Made by a program: the position numbers and the translations under genes. A stretch of DNA of 46,161 bases, taken from contig JAFTVY010000056.1 of NCBI GenBank assembly GCA_017465545.1, forward strand, positions 1 through 46,161, in the 5' to 3' direction. Under the pieces are notes generated by a model. That model did not search any database, was not told the DNA's origin, and saw only the letters and a program-made list of their open reading frames with translations. This stretch comes from Ruminiclostridium sp. Its GTDB lineage: Bacteria; Bacillota; Clostridia; Oscillospirales; Ruminococcaceae. Shown here one piece after another: positions 1 to 8,206 of this stretch (position 1 is its first letter; every line of letters begins with the position of its first letter).

Positions 1-3000
1 GGAAGCACTTCTGCTCTTAAGAGCAAGACCTGTTACTGCTGATGCCTGAGTGTTTGCTGTCAGAGTTTCCGTCTTGTCGCCATAGATAGTATCGCCGTAC
101 TTTGTAACAGAATAAGCCTTCATTCTGAACTTGTAGGCTGTGCCTGACTTGAGTCCCGTTACCTTGTAGGTGGTTGTTGCCTTATCTGTAATATCGGCGA
201 TCTGTACCCACGCAGAGCCGTTGAACTGCTCGATAACGTAGCCGTCAGCGTTTGCATTCCTTGTCCAGTTAAGACGGATTGCAGAGGTTGACTGGCTGGG
301 ACTTGTAAAGCCCTTTACAGCGGTCATCATGGTGTTTGCTGTGAGTGTGGACGTATATTTGCTGTACGCCTTGGAGCTACTGCTTGAAACGTACGCCTTT
401 ACTCTGAATTTGTATGCTGTGCCGGGAGTAAGTCCTGTTACCTTATAGGTAACTGTTGCTTTATCTGTAATAGTAGCAATCTGTTCCCAGCTGGAGCCGT
501 TGAACTGTTCAACGATATAGCCGGATGCATTACTGTTCTTTGTCCAGGAAAGTCTGATAGCTGTAGTAGACTTGCTGGGAGAGGTAAAACCAGATACTGC
601 AGAAAGTATCTTCTTATCCGTATAGGTGTTATTGTAGCTGTATGAACATACAGAACAAGTGTGACGGGTGTAGCCCTGTGCAAAATACGTAGGAGCTACA
701 ACCTTATTTGTGTAGCTGTGACTTGTCTTAGGAATAGCAGTCACGTCAGTTTTTGCTGTACAGCCTGAGGTTGTACAATGTCTTGACTTGCTGCCTTCAG
801 CAGAGCAGGTAGCCGCCTTGTCAACTGTGTAGCTTGAAGAATAGCTGTGAGAAGTCTTAGCAATTGTTTCTGTGTAGCTGTCGCCACAAGCAGAGCAGGT
901 GTAGGTTCTGATACCGGTTGCAAGGCAGGTAGCCGCCTTTGTGACCTTGGAAGTGTAGCTGTGACTTGTCTTAGGAATAGCAGTCACGTCAGTCTTAGCT
1001 GTACAGCCTGAGGTTGTACAGTGTCTTGACTTGCTACCTTCAGCAGTGCAGGTAGCCGCCTTGTCAACTGTATAGCTTGAAGAATAGCTATGAGAAGTCT
1101 TAGCAATTGTTTCTGTGTAGCTGTCGCCGCAAGCAGAGCAGGTGTAGGTTCTGATACCGGTTGCAAGGCAGGTAGCCGCCTTTGTGACCTTGGAAGTATA
1201 TGAGTGACTGCATTCAGCCTCGTTGACTTGGAAGGTTGTGGTGTAAGTGCCAGTCAAGCCACCGGATAACGTAACCTTAAAAGTGTATGTACCCGGAGTA
1301 TTTAATGTGTATCTTATCCAGTTTCGATCAGAATTAGTGTATTCACATGTACCTAATGAAGTTCCATTTGGATTGATAAGCTCAAGTGTTGCAGTAGTAC
1401 TGAAGAGATTTGTTACTTCGTACATCAATGCATCTGTTTCGTTATGGCGTAAATCGTACCAGAAGTAGTATAAATTCCCAGTTTCGCCTTCATCGAGCTT
1501 GTTACTGTTTACATCGGGACTTGTTGTGACCCATCTTGAAATGTGTGTAGGACAGTTGAAATCTGACCATGCTAATTTATGATATGAGTCCGTTGGATAA
1601 AAATACTGTACACATCCGTCAGATGCAACCATATAGCATACATCGTCTTTGTACATTTCACCGTATATAGTTGCTTTATCACTTCTTGTATATGTAGTCT
1701 GATTTGATTGAGGTATGTAATAGTAGTTGAGTTTAAGTGATGGATTTCCTACAAAGTTGGAAAGCGGTGTATACGCTGTTTTGGTTTCCTCGGGTGATAT
1801 GGGATATTTTACTTTGCACCAGCCATTCGTATATACTTCAAGTATGGTGCACTCATCACTGCCCCAGATTTCTCCGCCTGTTGTTGTTGAACAATCGGAA
1901 TAACAAGGATATACGGTCGAGTTATTTAAAAGATACGCTTTAAAGGGCGTTACTGGAGAATAGTCGGTATCAACAATCAGATCGTCTTTAATGATAATAT
2001 CTCCGCTAAACTTGTCGTAATATTTCTGTGCCAAAGACGCTCTGTAATTTTTTACTTTATCGGATTGATCTGCAGGTCTCTCGAACTGTGTTAAAATGCA
2101 ATCAGAGGCTTCTTTGATTGAAGTGGCGTTTTTCAGAGTACTGTAAACCTTGGAATAACTGTTTGCAAGTTCACTTACAAGAAATTCAAGTTGCATCTGC
2201 ATATCTGCTATAGATACATTTTTACTTTTTGCATAATTAAGCAGATTTTGTTTTCTGCTGTAATATGTCCATTGAGCCAATCCATAACCCGCGTCATCGT
2301 GTACGAAATTGGTGTATGTACCATTATCAACAGCTACAGTATATGAACTATCAGTGAAGCCGAGAGCCGATTCGTAACTGTTCTGAAGATTATTTGAACG
2401 TAAAGCTGACTCTGCTTCGAGATTTCCTAATAAAGCGGCAACACCGTAAGCATTACCTATTCGGGAGAAAAGATAATCCCACATATCTTCTGCATCATCT
2501 GCTGTGCTTATTTTACCATATGTAGTATTAGTTGGCGGGGAAGATGAAGAAACTGGATAATCGGGATTACAATAGCCCCAGATCGTACTATCGGTTAATT
2601 TTTTCTGGCTGTATTCAACCCTGCCGGATGTGTATTTTGTGTTGTTTCCGTCAATATAGTAAACATATTCGCCATCCTGATAATCGACCAAGCCTATGTG
2701 ATCAGGACCGTCATTATAATTTTCTGCCTCTATTAATATAAAGTCGCCTTGCTGTGGAACATAGTTTGTATCTGCGAGTCCTGTATCATTAAAGGTTTTA
2801 CTTTCTGTCCATCCATTACTTCTTATTCTGTGCCATCTGCCTATATTTGCATAGTATTTGACGTAACTTGTTACGATACCAATACCGCTCTGCGGAATAA
2901 CGTCTTTACTTATCCCTGCTTCTTTGGCACACCATGCAATAAATACCGAACACCATGCGTAATCGGCTCCACTTACATATCTTCCATAATACCAATCGTT

Positions 3001-3207
3001 GTATTTTATGTCGTTGTTACCTGTGCGTTCGGCTGTGCCGATTTCATTAGCGGCAATTTTCACTATACCAAGTGCAGTAGCTTCTGCCCCCGCTTTAACA
3101 CTTTCCCCTGCGAATCCTACAATTTCGCTTACAGGCGACAAGAAAATCGTGTAGATCATCGCAAGTGCCGTCAGGATCGACAGGAATCTTTTTGAGAATT
3201 TCTTCAT
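1..3207 (-). CDS. Secreted CHAP / lysozyme-like cell-wall hydrolase with Cys-rich repeats and FN3 domains (3' end outside window)
   Basis: The frame is open for 1069 codons from ATG 3207 (AAGGAGG just upstream) to the window edge, so the C-terminus is missing. A signal peptide of about 40 residues is followed by a CHAP domain (about 55-190) with Cys86 in YAWCSVF and His170 in DHIGLV as the likely catalytic pair. Next comes a region like Phage_lysozyme2 (about 185-365; LLGNLEAESAL with Glu264/Glu266), then SH3-like and beta-rich segments. Two 81-residue tandem repeats containing CSACG (DNA period 243 bp, about 711-1196) precede at least two complete FN3 domains and the start of a third. CHAP domains usually cut peptidoglycan peptide bonds and lysozyme folds cut glycan, so this is probably a wall-remodelling or lytic surface protein. 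It lies 12 bp behind the LRR gene and is probably cotranscribed with it. The enzymatic specificity is inferred. Confidence 0.85.
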   Translation of the reverse strand, partial: MKKFSKRFLSILTALAMIYTIFLSPVSEIVGFAGESVKAGAEATALGIVKIAANEIGTAERTGNNDIKYNDWYYGRYVSGADYAWCSVFIAWCAKEAGISKDVIPQSGIGIVTSYVKYYANIGRWHRIRSNGWTESKTFNDTGLADTNYVPQQGDFILIEAENYNDGPDHIGLVDYQDGEYVYYIDGNNTKYTSGRVEYSQKKLTDSTIWGYCNPDYPVSSSSPPTNTTYGKISTADDAEDMWDYLFSRIGNAYGVAALLGNLEAESALRSNNLQNSYESALGFTDSSYTVAVDNGTYTNFVHDDAGYGLAQWTYYSRKQNLLNYAKSKNVSIADMQMQLEFLVSELANSYSKVYSTLKNATSIKEASDCILTQFERPADQSDKVKNYRASLAQKYYDKFSGDIIIKDDLIVDTDYSPVTPFKAYLLNNSTVYPCYSDCSTTTGGEIWGSDECTILEVYTNGWCKVKYPISPEETKTAYTPLSNFVGNPSLKLNYYYIPQSNQTTYTRSDKATIYGEMYKDDVCYMVASDGCVQYFYPTDSYHKLAWSDFNCPTHISRWVTTSPDVNSNKLDEGETGNLYYFWYDLRHNETDALMYEVTNLFSTTATLELINPNGTSLGTCEYTNSDRNWIRYTLNTPGTYTFKVTLSGGLTGTYTTTFQVNEAECSHSYTSKVTKAATCLATGIRTYTCSACGDSYTETIAKTSHSYSSSYTVDKAATCTAEGSKSRHCTTSGCTAKTDVTAIPKTSHSYTSKVTKAATCLATGIRTYTCSACGDSYTETIAKTSHSYSSSYTVDKAATCSAEGSKSRHCTTSGCTAKTDVTAIPKTSHSYTNKVVAPTYFAQGYTRHTCSVCSYSYNNTYTDKKILSAVSGFTSPSKSTTAIRLSWTKNSNASGYIVEQFNGSSWEQIATITDKATVTYKVTGLTPGTAYKFRVKAYVSSSSSKAYSKYTSTLTANTMMTAVKGFTSPSQSTSAIRLNWTRNANADGYVIEQFNGSAWVQIADITDKATTTYKVTGLKSGTAYKFRMKAYSVTKYGDTIYGDKTETLTANTQASAVTGLALKSRSAS
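711..1196 (-). repeat. Two tandem 243-bp in-frame repeats coding for Cys-rich modules
   Basis: The blocks at 711-953 and 954-1196 are nearly identical (TGTAGCTGTGACTTGTCTTA starts at 711 and again at 954). Each codes for 81 residues with a CSACG and an HCTTSGC segment, so each unit has paired cysteines that could bind metal or form disulfides. The near identity suggests recent duplication, and copy number may vary between strains. Confidence 0.9.
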
Positions 3208-3219
3208 GAAATTACCTCC

Positions 3220-4653
3220 TTAATGCTTTTTTATTTTTATGATAATACCTGCAGTAATTGCACCCACAGCTATTATCGAAGTAGCTACAGCAACAGGAAT
3301 AAGAGGAGATTGATTGGATGGTTCAGTATTTTGTCCGTTTTCCTGATTACCTGTATTACTTTCAGTATAACTGTTATCGGTTTTGCTGTTTACGTTGGCT
3401 ACAGAATCGCTGCTGTTGTCAAGAACACTGTTTTCTGTTATTATTTCATAATTAAATCCAAATTTTTCTGCATATTGAACTGCATAACTATTTTTAACAC
3501 ACTTTATTAAAAGATTGTCATTTTTCTTCCTGGCGTTATCAAATCCAATAGAATAATCTGTTATAAGAGATTTAGTTAATATTGTGATGATATTTGTATT
3601 ATTACAACCTTGAAACGTGTTATCTGAGATTTTCTCTACTGCTTCAGGTATAATTATATTGTTAAGGGAGGAACATTCTTTGAATGCTCCCGCCCCGATT
3701 GTTGTCAGCTTCGTTGGTAAATTTATTGTTTCGAGATTGACACAACCATAAAATGCGTCTTCATCTATGTGAACGACCTGTTCAGGTAAATTTATAGCTT
3801 CTAGGTTAGCACAGCCATAAAATGCCTCATCACCTATGTAGTTGATTTGTTCGGGTAATTCAATGTTTGTTAATGAAACACAATCCTGAAATACTGATCC
3901 TGGTATATACGTTAACGAGTCAGGCAAGGTTATAGATTTTAACAGTTTGCAGTTCTGAAATGCGCCTTCTCCGATAGCGGTTGTGTTTTGCGGGATAACA
4001 ATATCTGTGAATGATGAACAATTATAAAAGCTCATATAACCGAGTGATTCTAATTTATCGGGTAAAACCACATTCGGCAGGCTTGTGCATGATAAAAATG
4101 CCGATTCACCTATGCTGGATAAATTCTGAGGGAGATTTATTTCTTCAAGAGCAAAGCATGCTCTGAATGCTTCTTTACCTATTTCACATATGCTGTCCGG
4201 TAAGTAAACAGATTTAAGATTCTGACAATCTGCGAAAGTTGCCCAACTAATTCGTTCTATGCCATCTGGGATTTTCACAGATTTTAAATTTTCACATCCT
4301 AAAAAGGCACGTGGTTCAATCTGCTGTACTGTGAGAGGTATATCTATTGTTTCAATTTTTCGGTTGTCTCTGAAAGCCGAGTCTGAGATTTTTTTTACTA
4401 TCATTCCATTCATTTCTGATGGAATAACTACATCCGCTTCCCATCCTAGGTATTCTTTTATCGCCAAAGTGCCGTCCAGTAAAATGTTACATACAAAACT
4501 TCCTATAGTTACTTTTTCTATTTTAGTTACTGCCCCCGCCTTAACACTTTCCCCTGCGAATCCTACAATTTCGCTTACAGGCGACAAGAAAATCGTGTAG
4601 ATCATCGCAAGCGCTGTCAGGATTGACAGGAATCTTTTTGAGAATTTCTTCAT
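3220..4653 (-). CDS. Secreted BspA-type leucine-rich-repeat protein with C-terminal membrane anchor
   Basis: This 477-residue protein has an N-terminal signal peptide, then about twelve LRR_5 (BspA/TpLRR) repeats of about 23 residues (pattern AFxxCxxLxxIxLPxxLxxIG) over roughly residues 85-380. A Ser/Asn-rich spacer follows, then a hydrophobic helix ending in KIKKH, which looks like a C-terminal membrane anchor rather than LPXTG. Such proteins usually mediate adhesion or protein binding at the surface. The start at 4653 has a good AGGGAGG site. The first 40 or so codons and the RBS are almost identical to those of the next gene, although the mature proteins are unrelated. It is the first gene of a two-gene operon; its TAA is followed directly by the GGAGG of the CHAP gene. 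The ligand is unknown. Confidence 0.85.
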   Translation of the reverse strand: MKKFSKRFLSILTALAMIYTIFLSPVSEIVGFAGESVKAGAVTKIEKVTIGSFVCNILLDGTLAIKEYLGWEADVVIPSEMNGMIVKKISDSAFRDNRKIETIDIPLTVQQIEPRAFLGCENLKSVKIPDGIERISWATFADCQNLKSVYLPDSICEIGKEAFRACFALEEINLPQNLSSIGESAFLSCTSLPNVVLPDKLESLGYMSFYNCSSFTDIVIPQNTTAIGEGAFQNCKLLKSITLPDSLTYIPGSVFQDCVSLTNIELPEQINYIGDEAFYGCANLEAINLPEQVVHIDEDAFYGCVNLETINLPTKLTTIGAGAFKECSSLNNIIIPEAVEKISDNTFQGCNNTNIITILTKSLITDYSIGFDNARKKNDNLLIKCVKNSYAVQYAEKFGFNYEIITENSVLDNSSDSVANVNSKTDNSYTESNTGNQENGQNTEPSNQSPLIPVAVATSIIAVGAITAGIIIKIKKH

Positions 4654-4726
4654 GAAATTACCTCCCTGATTATTTATATAATTACAGCCTCCGTCCTGCT
4701 GTAACTGATGCCGTTCTTTTAATTAA

Positions 4727-4755
4727 ATTATAAATCGCTGTCAGATCAAGGTCAA
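4727..4755 (-). promoter_or_regulatory. Sigma-70-type promoter of the LRR/CHAP operon
   Basis: On the minus strand, TTGACC (4755-4750) is followed by a 17-nt spacer and TATAAT (4732-4727). The leader to the LRR start at 4653 is about 70 nt. Confidence 0.65.
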
Positions 4756-4760
4756 TAAAG

Positions 4761-4794
4761 TTGACAAAATCAGGCTTTTTTTTGACAAAATCAG
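4761..4794. repeat. 13-bp direct repeat with 21-bp period beside the LRR promoter
   Basis: TTGACAAAATCAG occurs exactly at 4761-4773 and again at 4782-4794. The 21-bp period is two helical turns and places the sites just upstream of the LRR-gene -35 box, as for an activator binding site. On the plus strand the copies also contain TTGACA, and TATAAT lies at 4808-4813, though at a poor 20-nt spacing, so they may also be promoter parts for the XRE gene. Confidence 0.5.
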
Positions 4795-4866
4795 AATATA
4801 ATTTACATATAATAGTAGCAGAGTTATGTATGGATTAAAAAAATAAAACAAGTTTTTATTTAATTA

Positions 4867-4883
4867 TAGCGGATTTTCCGCTA
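4867..4883. promoter_or_regulatory. Inverted repeat upstream of the XRE gene
   Basis: TAGCGGA-TTT-TCCGCTA is a perfect 7-bp inverted repeat 50 bp before the XRE start. It could be the operator of that regulator or a leader hairpin; this is inference from position. Confidence 0.4.
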
Positions 4884-4933
4884 AAAGTCAATATATCACT
4901 GTGAAATAAATTATTATAATAATGGTGATGAAA

Positions 4934-5167
4934 ATGCGGATATATGAAAGAATACGAAATCTCAGAGAAGATGCAGATTTAAAACAAAGGGAACTTGCGG
5001 AAATACTCAGCTGTAGTCAGAGAGTGTACAGCAATTATGAGAGAGGCGACCTTGATATTCCTACCGAAATCCTTATAAAGCTTGCAGAACACTATAACAC
5101 AAGCGTGGATTATATCCTGGGCCTTACCGACGAAGCAAAGCCCTATAAAAGAAAACCAAAAGATTAA
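4934..5167 (+). CDS. XRE-family helix-turn-helix regulator
   Basis: This small (77-residue) single-domain HTH_3 protein has the typical Cro/CI pattern: IRNLREDADLKQRELAEIL, then SCSQRVYSNYERGDLDIP as the recognition region, and ILIKLAEHYNTSVDYILGL. The ATG at 4934 is preferred because GGTGAT lies 5-6 nt upstream; in-frame ATGs at 4922 and 4928 are possible. It diverges from the LRR operon, so it might control it through the 13-bp direct repeats or the nearby inverted repeat, but that is only positional evidence. No ligand domain is present. Confidence 0.85.
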   Translation: MRIYERIRNLREDADLKQRELAEILSCSQRVYSNYERGDLDIPTEILIKLAEHYNTSVDYILGLTDEAKPYKRKPKD

Positions 5168-5197
5168 GCGTCCCGTTCATTTCTGAAGGAGACGCTT
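5166..5197. terminator. Hairpin between convergent XRE and DtxR-family genes
   Basis: AAGCGTC (5166-5172) pairs with GACGCTT (5191-5197), with a loop of about 18 nt. It starts at the XRE stop codon and is followed by a T-rich stretch; it may serve both strands. Confidence 0.6.
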
Positions 5198-5204
5198 TTG
5201 CTGT

Positions 5205-5564
5205 TTACTTTTTCAGGTTCTTAATAGCTTCGAAGCTTTCTTCACTTATAACGTGCTCGATACGGCAGGCATCCTCAGCGGCTGTCTTTTCGTCTACGCC
5301 GATTGAAATGAGCCAGTCGGTGAGCAGGGTGTGACGTTCAAACATCTTTTCTGCAATGGCAAGACCTTTTTCCGTGAGAGAAATATAACCCTTGCCGTCC
5401 ATCTCAATATATTCATCCTCACGCAGATTTTTCATTGCAACGCTTATGCTGGGCTTTGAATAATCAAAATAATTTACTATATCTATTGAACGCACGTTTC
5501 CGAGCTTGTTTTTAAGTATCAGTATGCTTTCGAGGTAGTCTTCAGCGGATTCTTTTATTTTCAA
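5205..5564 (-). CDS. DtxR/MntR-family metal-dependent transcriptional regulator
   Basis: A 119-residue protein with a winged HTH (about 1-65) and the metal-binding/dimerization domain, and no SH3/FeoA domain, as in the short MntR-like branch. Likely metal ligands visible are Asp9, Glu12, His78, Cys100, Glu103 and His104 (ERHTLL and DACRIEHVIS). Asp9/Glu12 resemble MntR, while the Cys resembles DtxR, so manganese versus iron cannot be decided. The start is TTG at 5564 with AAAGGAA upstream; no in-frame ATG fits. No metal transporter gene is adjacent, so the regulon must lie elsewhere. A palindrome over its own promoter suggests autorepression. Confidence 0.85.
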   Translation of the reverse strand: MKIKESAEDYLESILILKNKLGNVRSIDIVNYFDYSKPSISVAMKNLREDEYIEMDGKGYISLTEKGLAIAEKMFERHTLLTDWLISIGVDEKTAAEDACRIEHVISEESFEAIKNLKK

Positions 5565-5583
5565 TGCGTATCATTCCTTTCGG

Positions 5584-5607
5584 CTGTTATACTATATAGT
5601 ATAGCAG
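5584..5607. promoter_or_regulatory. 24-bp palindromic operator overlapping the DtxR-family promoter
   Basis: The core TATACTATATAGTATA is a perfect 16-bp palindrome; one mismatched pair away it extends with CTG/CAG to 24 bp. The -10 box (TATACT, minus strand 5603-5598) lies inside it. With TTGAAA at 5626-5621 and a 17-nt spacer this forms a complete promoter, so a bound dimer would block transcription of the regulator. Confidence 0.75.
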
Positions 5608-5644
5608 AATCTGAAAAAAATTTCAAGAGTATTTGCACATCATA

Positions 5645-5673
5645 TTGAATATTGCGGCGTAATATGTTAAAAT
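5645..5673 (+). promoter_or_regulatory. Promoter of the HD-domain gene
   Basis: TTGAAT (5645-5650), 17-nt spacer, TAAAAT (5668-5673), about 30 bp before the start at 5704. Confidence 0.55.
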
Positions 5674-5703
5674 ATGTACATACGACTGAAAGGAACAGAC
5701 AAT

Positions 5704-6390
5704 ATGAGTATAGTAAATTACGAGTACATAAAGAGGAATAAAGATATACAGACCTATATAGACCATGCGGATGCGGCACTGTCAAGTATCGGTTATACCG
5801 AGCATTCCAACGCCCACGTTGAAAGATCCGCAAGTATAGCTTATATGGTGCTGTCTACTCTCGGCTACGACGAAAGACAATGCGAGCTTGCCCGTATAGC
5901 CGCCTATATGCACGATATAGGCAACGTGGTAAATCGTACCGACCACGCCCATTCGGGGGCACTTATGGCGTTCCGTCTGCTTGATAAGCTGGGAATGCCG
6001 GCGGAAGAGATAGCTGTTATAGTTTCGGCTATCGGCAATCACGATGAAAAAACAGCCGCACCGGTAAATCCCGTAGCGGCGGCGGTAATAATAGCTGATA
6101 AATCCGATGTCCGCCGTTCAAGAGTGAGATTCGCAGGAAGCGTCAGCAAGGATGAAATGATAGATAAGGACGATATTCACGACAGAGTAAATTATGCCGT
6201 TGAAAAGTCGGATATTTATTTTTCTGAGGATAAGAAAACGCTTATCCTTGACCTTGTGATAGATCTTGACATCTGCTCAATTATGGACTATTTTGAAATT
6301 TTCCTCGGCAGAATGAGTCTTTGCAGAAATTCAGCAAAAACTCTCGGAGTGGATTTCAGCGTAGTTATCAACGGCAGTAAGATACTTTAA
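5704..6390 (+). CDS. HD-domain phosphohydrolase
   Basis: The 228-residue protein starts at ATG 5704 behind GAAAGGA; an ATG 30 nt upstream lacks a ribosome site. An HD fold is seen with His38, His70-Asp71 (YMHDIGN), His81/His83, His113-Asp114 and Asp132 (ADKSD), the order expected for a metal-dependent phosphohydrolase. The substrate (nucleotide, cyclic nucleotide or other) cannot be told from sequence. The C-terminal part (about 165-228) is not a recognised domain. It diverges from the metal regulator, so it could share its control region, but the palindrome is 40 bp upstream of its own -35. Confidence 0.8.
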   Translation: MSIVNYEYIKRNKDIQTYIDHADAALSSIGYTEHSNAHVERSASIAYMVLSTLGYDERQCELARIAAYMHDIGNVVNRTDHAHSGALMAFRLLDKLGMPAEEIAVIVSAIGNHDEKTAAPVNPVAAAVIIADKSDVRRSRVRFAGSVSKDEMIDKDDIHDRVNYAVEKSDIYFSEDKKTLILDLVIDLDICSIMDYFEIFLGRMSLCRNSAKTLGVDFSVVINGSKIL

Positions 6391-6412
6391 AAGATTTATT
6401 TCATATATGAAC

Positions 6413-6440
6413 AACGCCCGTGAGGATGCTCACGGGCGTT
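6413..6440. terminator. Bidirectional terminator between HD gene and gpmI
   Basis: AACGCCCGTGAG pairs perfectly with CTCACGGGCGTT (12-bp stem, 4-nt loop GATG) between the convergent genes. Confidence 0.85.
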
Positions 6441-6457
6441 TACTATTTATAAAGGGA

Positions 6458-8029
6458 TTATATCATGCTGTCTTCCCAGCAATCGGGTGCTGTAAGACCG
6501 AACATCTTTACAACTGTGGGAGCAACGTTTGCAAGACCGTAGCTGCCTTCCTTTATTTCAAACTTTGTATCCTTATCGTAGATGATAAAGGGAACGGGGT
6601 TTAAGGAATGAGCTGTTCTTACGTTAACTTCGCCCTTCTTGTTCTTTTCGAGCATTTCGTCTGCATTGCCGTGGTCAGCTGTGATGAGCATTGTAACACC
6701 ATATTCATCACATACGTCCTTTAAGCGGGCAAGACCGATATCAACGGATTCAACACCGATCATAGTAGCCTGCATAGAGCCTGTGTGACCTACCATGTCG
6801 CCGTTGGGGAAGTTACAACGTAAGAAGTCGTACTTCTTTGACTTGATAGCTTCGATAAGAGCGTCAACGATTTCTGCAGACTTCATCCAGGGGCGCTGGT
6901 CAAAGCTTACGTTATCGGAAGGAATTTCAACGTATTCCTCTGATTCTTCGCTGAACTTACCGCTCTTGTTACCGTTCCAGAAATATGTTACGTGACCGTA
7001 CTTCTGTGTTTCGGAAATGGCGTACTGCTTAAGTCCTGCATTTACAAATACTTCAGATAAGGTATTTGTGATTTCGGGAGGATTTACAAGGAAACGAGCG
7101 GGGAGCTTTAAGTCGCCGTCGTACTGTAACATACCTGCATAGCATACGTCAGGCTTTGCACCTCTGTCGAAGTAGTTGAATTCGTCTAAATCAAATGCCA
7201 TAGACATTTCGATAGCTCTGTCGCCACGGAAGTTGAAGAGGATAACGCTGTCGCCGTCAACGATCTTGCCTACAGGCTCACCGTTTTCAGCGATAACGAA
7301 TGCAGGGAGATCCTGGTCACTTGCAACGCCTGTTTCGGATACGAGTGTATCAAAGGCTTCTGTAGCGGATGCGAACTGTCTGCCTTCGCCCTTAACGTGT
7401 GTATTCCAGCCGCGTTCTACCATAGGCCAGTCTGCCTGGTAACGGTCCATTGTTATCTTCATTCTGCCACCGCCGGAAGCAATTCTTGCATCAAAGGTAG
7501 CGTCGTTGAGCTCTGCGAATACGTCCTCAAGCTGCTTTATGAACTGACCGCCTGTTAAGGGAGGAACGTCACGACCGTCAAGGAGAGCGTGAACTCTTAC
7601 CTTGCTGATGCCGTCAGCCTTTGCACGCTTAACCATATTGATAAGGTGGCTGATGTTGGAGTGTACGTTACCGTCGGATAAAAGACCGATAAAGTGCATT
7701 GTGCTGTTCTTGCTCTTTGCATTTTCAGCAAGCTCCTGCCAAGCGGGAGAATCGTACATCTTGCCGCTTTCGATGGACTCGTTTACGAGCTTTGCACCCT
7801 GAGAATAAATCTGACCGCAACCAAGTGCGTTGTGACCTACCTCGGAGTTGCCCATATCGTCGTCTGTAGGAAGACCTACTGCGTCACCGTGTGCCTTGAG
7901 CTTTGTCATAGGGCAGTTAGCCATAAGCCAGTCAAGAGTGGGTGTGTATGCTTCGGTTACAGCGTCGCCAAGACCTGTCTTGGAAAAGCCGATACCGTCC
8001 ATTACTACTAATAATACGGGTTTAGCCAT
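6458..8029 (-). CDS. gpmI: 2,3-bisphosphoglycerate-independent phosphoglycerate mutase
   Basis: The 523 residues match the usual iPGM length. The alkaline-phosphatase-type metal site is visible: VVMDGIG at the N-terminus, DMGNSEVGHNALG with the catalytic Ser, and ITADHGNADEM near the C-terminus. It interconverts 3- and 2-phosphoglycerate in glycolysis in the cytoplasm, using two Mn ions. AAGGAGA precedes the start. It is downstream of pgk and tpiA in the same direction, but separated from tpiA by a 577-bp repeat region with no clear promoter, so read-through from pgk-tpiA is likely. Confidence 0.97.
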   Translation of the reverse strand: MAKPVLLVVMDGIGFSKTGLGDAVTEAYTPTLDWLMANCPMTKLKAHGDAVGLPTDDDMGNSEVGHNALGCGQIYSQGAKLVNESIESGKMYDSPAWQELAENAKSKNSTMHFIGLLSDGNVHSNISHLINMVKRAKADGISKVRVHALLDGRDVPPLTGGQFIKQLEDVFAELNDATFDARIASGGGRMKITMDRYQADWPMVERGWNTHVKGEGRQFASATEAFDTLVSETGVASDQDLPAFVIAENGEPVGKIVDGDSVILFNFRGDRAIEMSMAFDLDEFNYFDRGAKPDVCYAGMLQYDGDLKLPARFLVNPPEITNTLSEVFVNAGLKQYAISETQKYGHVTYFWNGNKSGKFSEESEEYVEIPSDNVSFDQRPWMKSAEIVDALIEAIKSKKYDFLRCNFPNGDMVGHTGSMQATMIGVESVDIGLARLKDVCDEYGVTMLITADHGNADEMLEKNKKGEVNVRTAHSLNPVPFIIYDKDTKFEIKEGSYGLANVAPTVVKMFGLTAPDCWEDSMI

Positions 8030-8077
8030 ATTTGTATCTCCTTGTTAATTTTACGATGTTTTTTAAATTTAATGTTG

Positions 8078-8161
8078 TTATTCGGGGCGTCGTGGAACAT
8101 GCCCTGAAGGGCGCCGCCTTTATTCGGGGCGTCGGGGACATGACCTGAAGGTCGTCGCAAT
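8078..8161. repeat. Two 42-bp tandem repeats with small hairpins
   Basis: TTATTCGGGGCGTCG begins at 8078 and 8120. Each copy ends with a four-bp hairpin on a TGAA loop: GCCC-TGAA-GGGC (8101-8112) and GACC-TGAA-GGTC (8142-8153). The base change is compensated on the other arm. Confidence 0.7.
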
Positions 8162-8206
8162 TCTGCTCGCCGCCCCCTACAATTCCGAATTGCGCTATAT
8201 TTATTT

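Noticed and set aside
2749..3195. Plus-strand open frame opposite the CHAP gene
   Set aside because: Antisense to a well-supported CHAP domain; Cys/Ser-rich composition typical of a shadow frame.
1..3207. Prophage endolysin
   Set aside because: CHAP and lysozyme-like domains occur in phage lysins, but the signal peptide, FN3 domains, linkage to an LRR surface protein and absence of other phage genes argue for a chromosomal surface protein.
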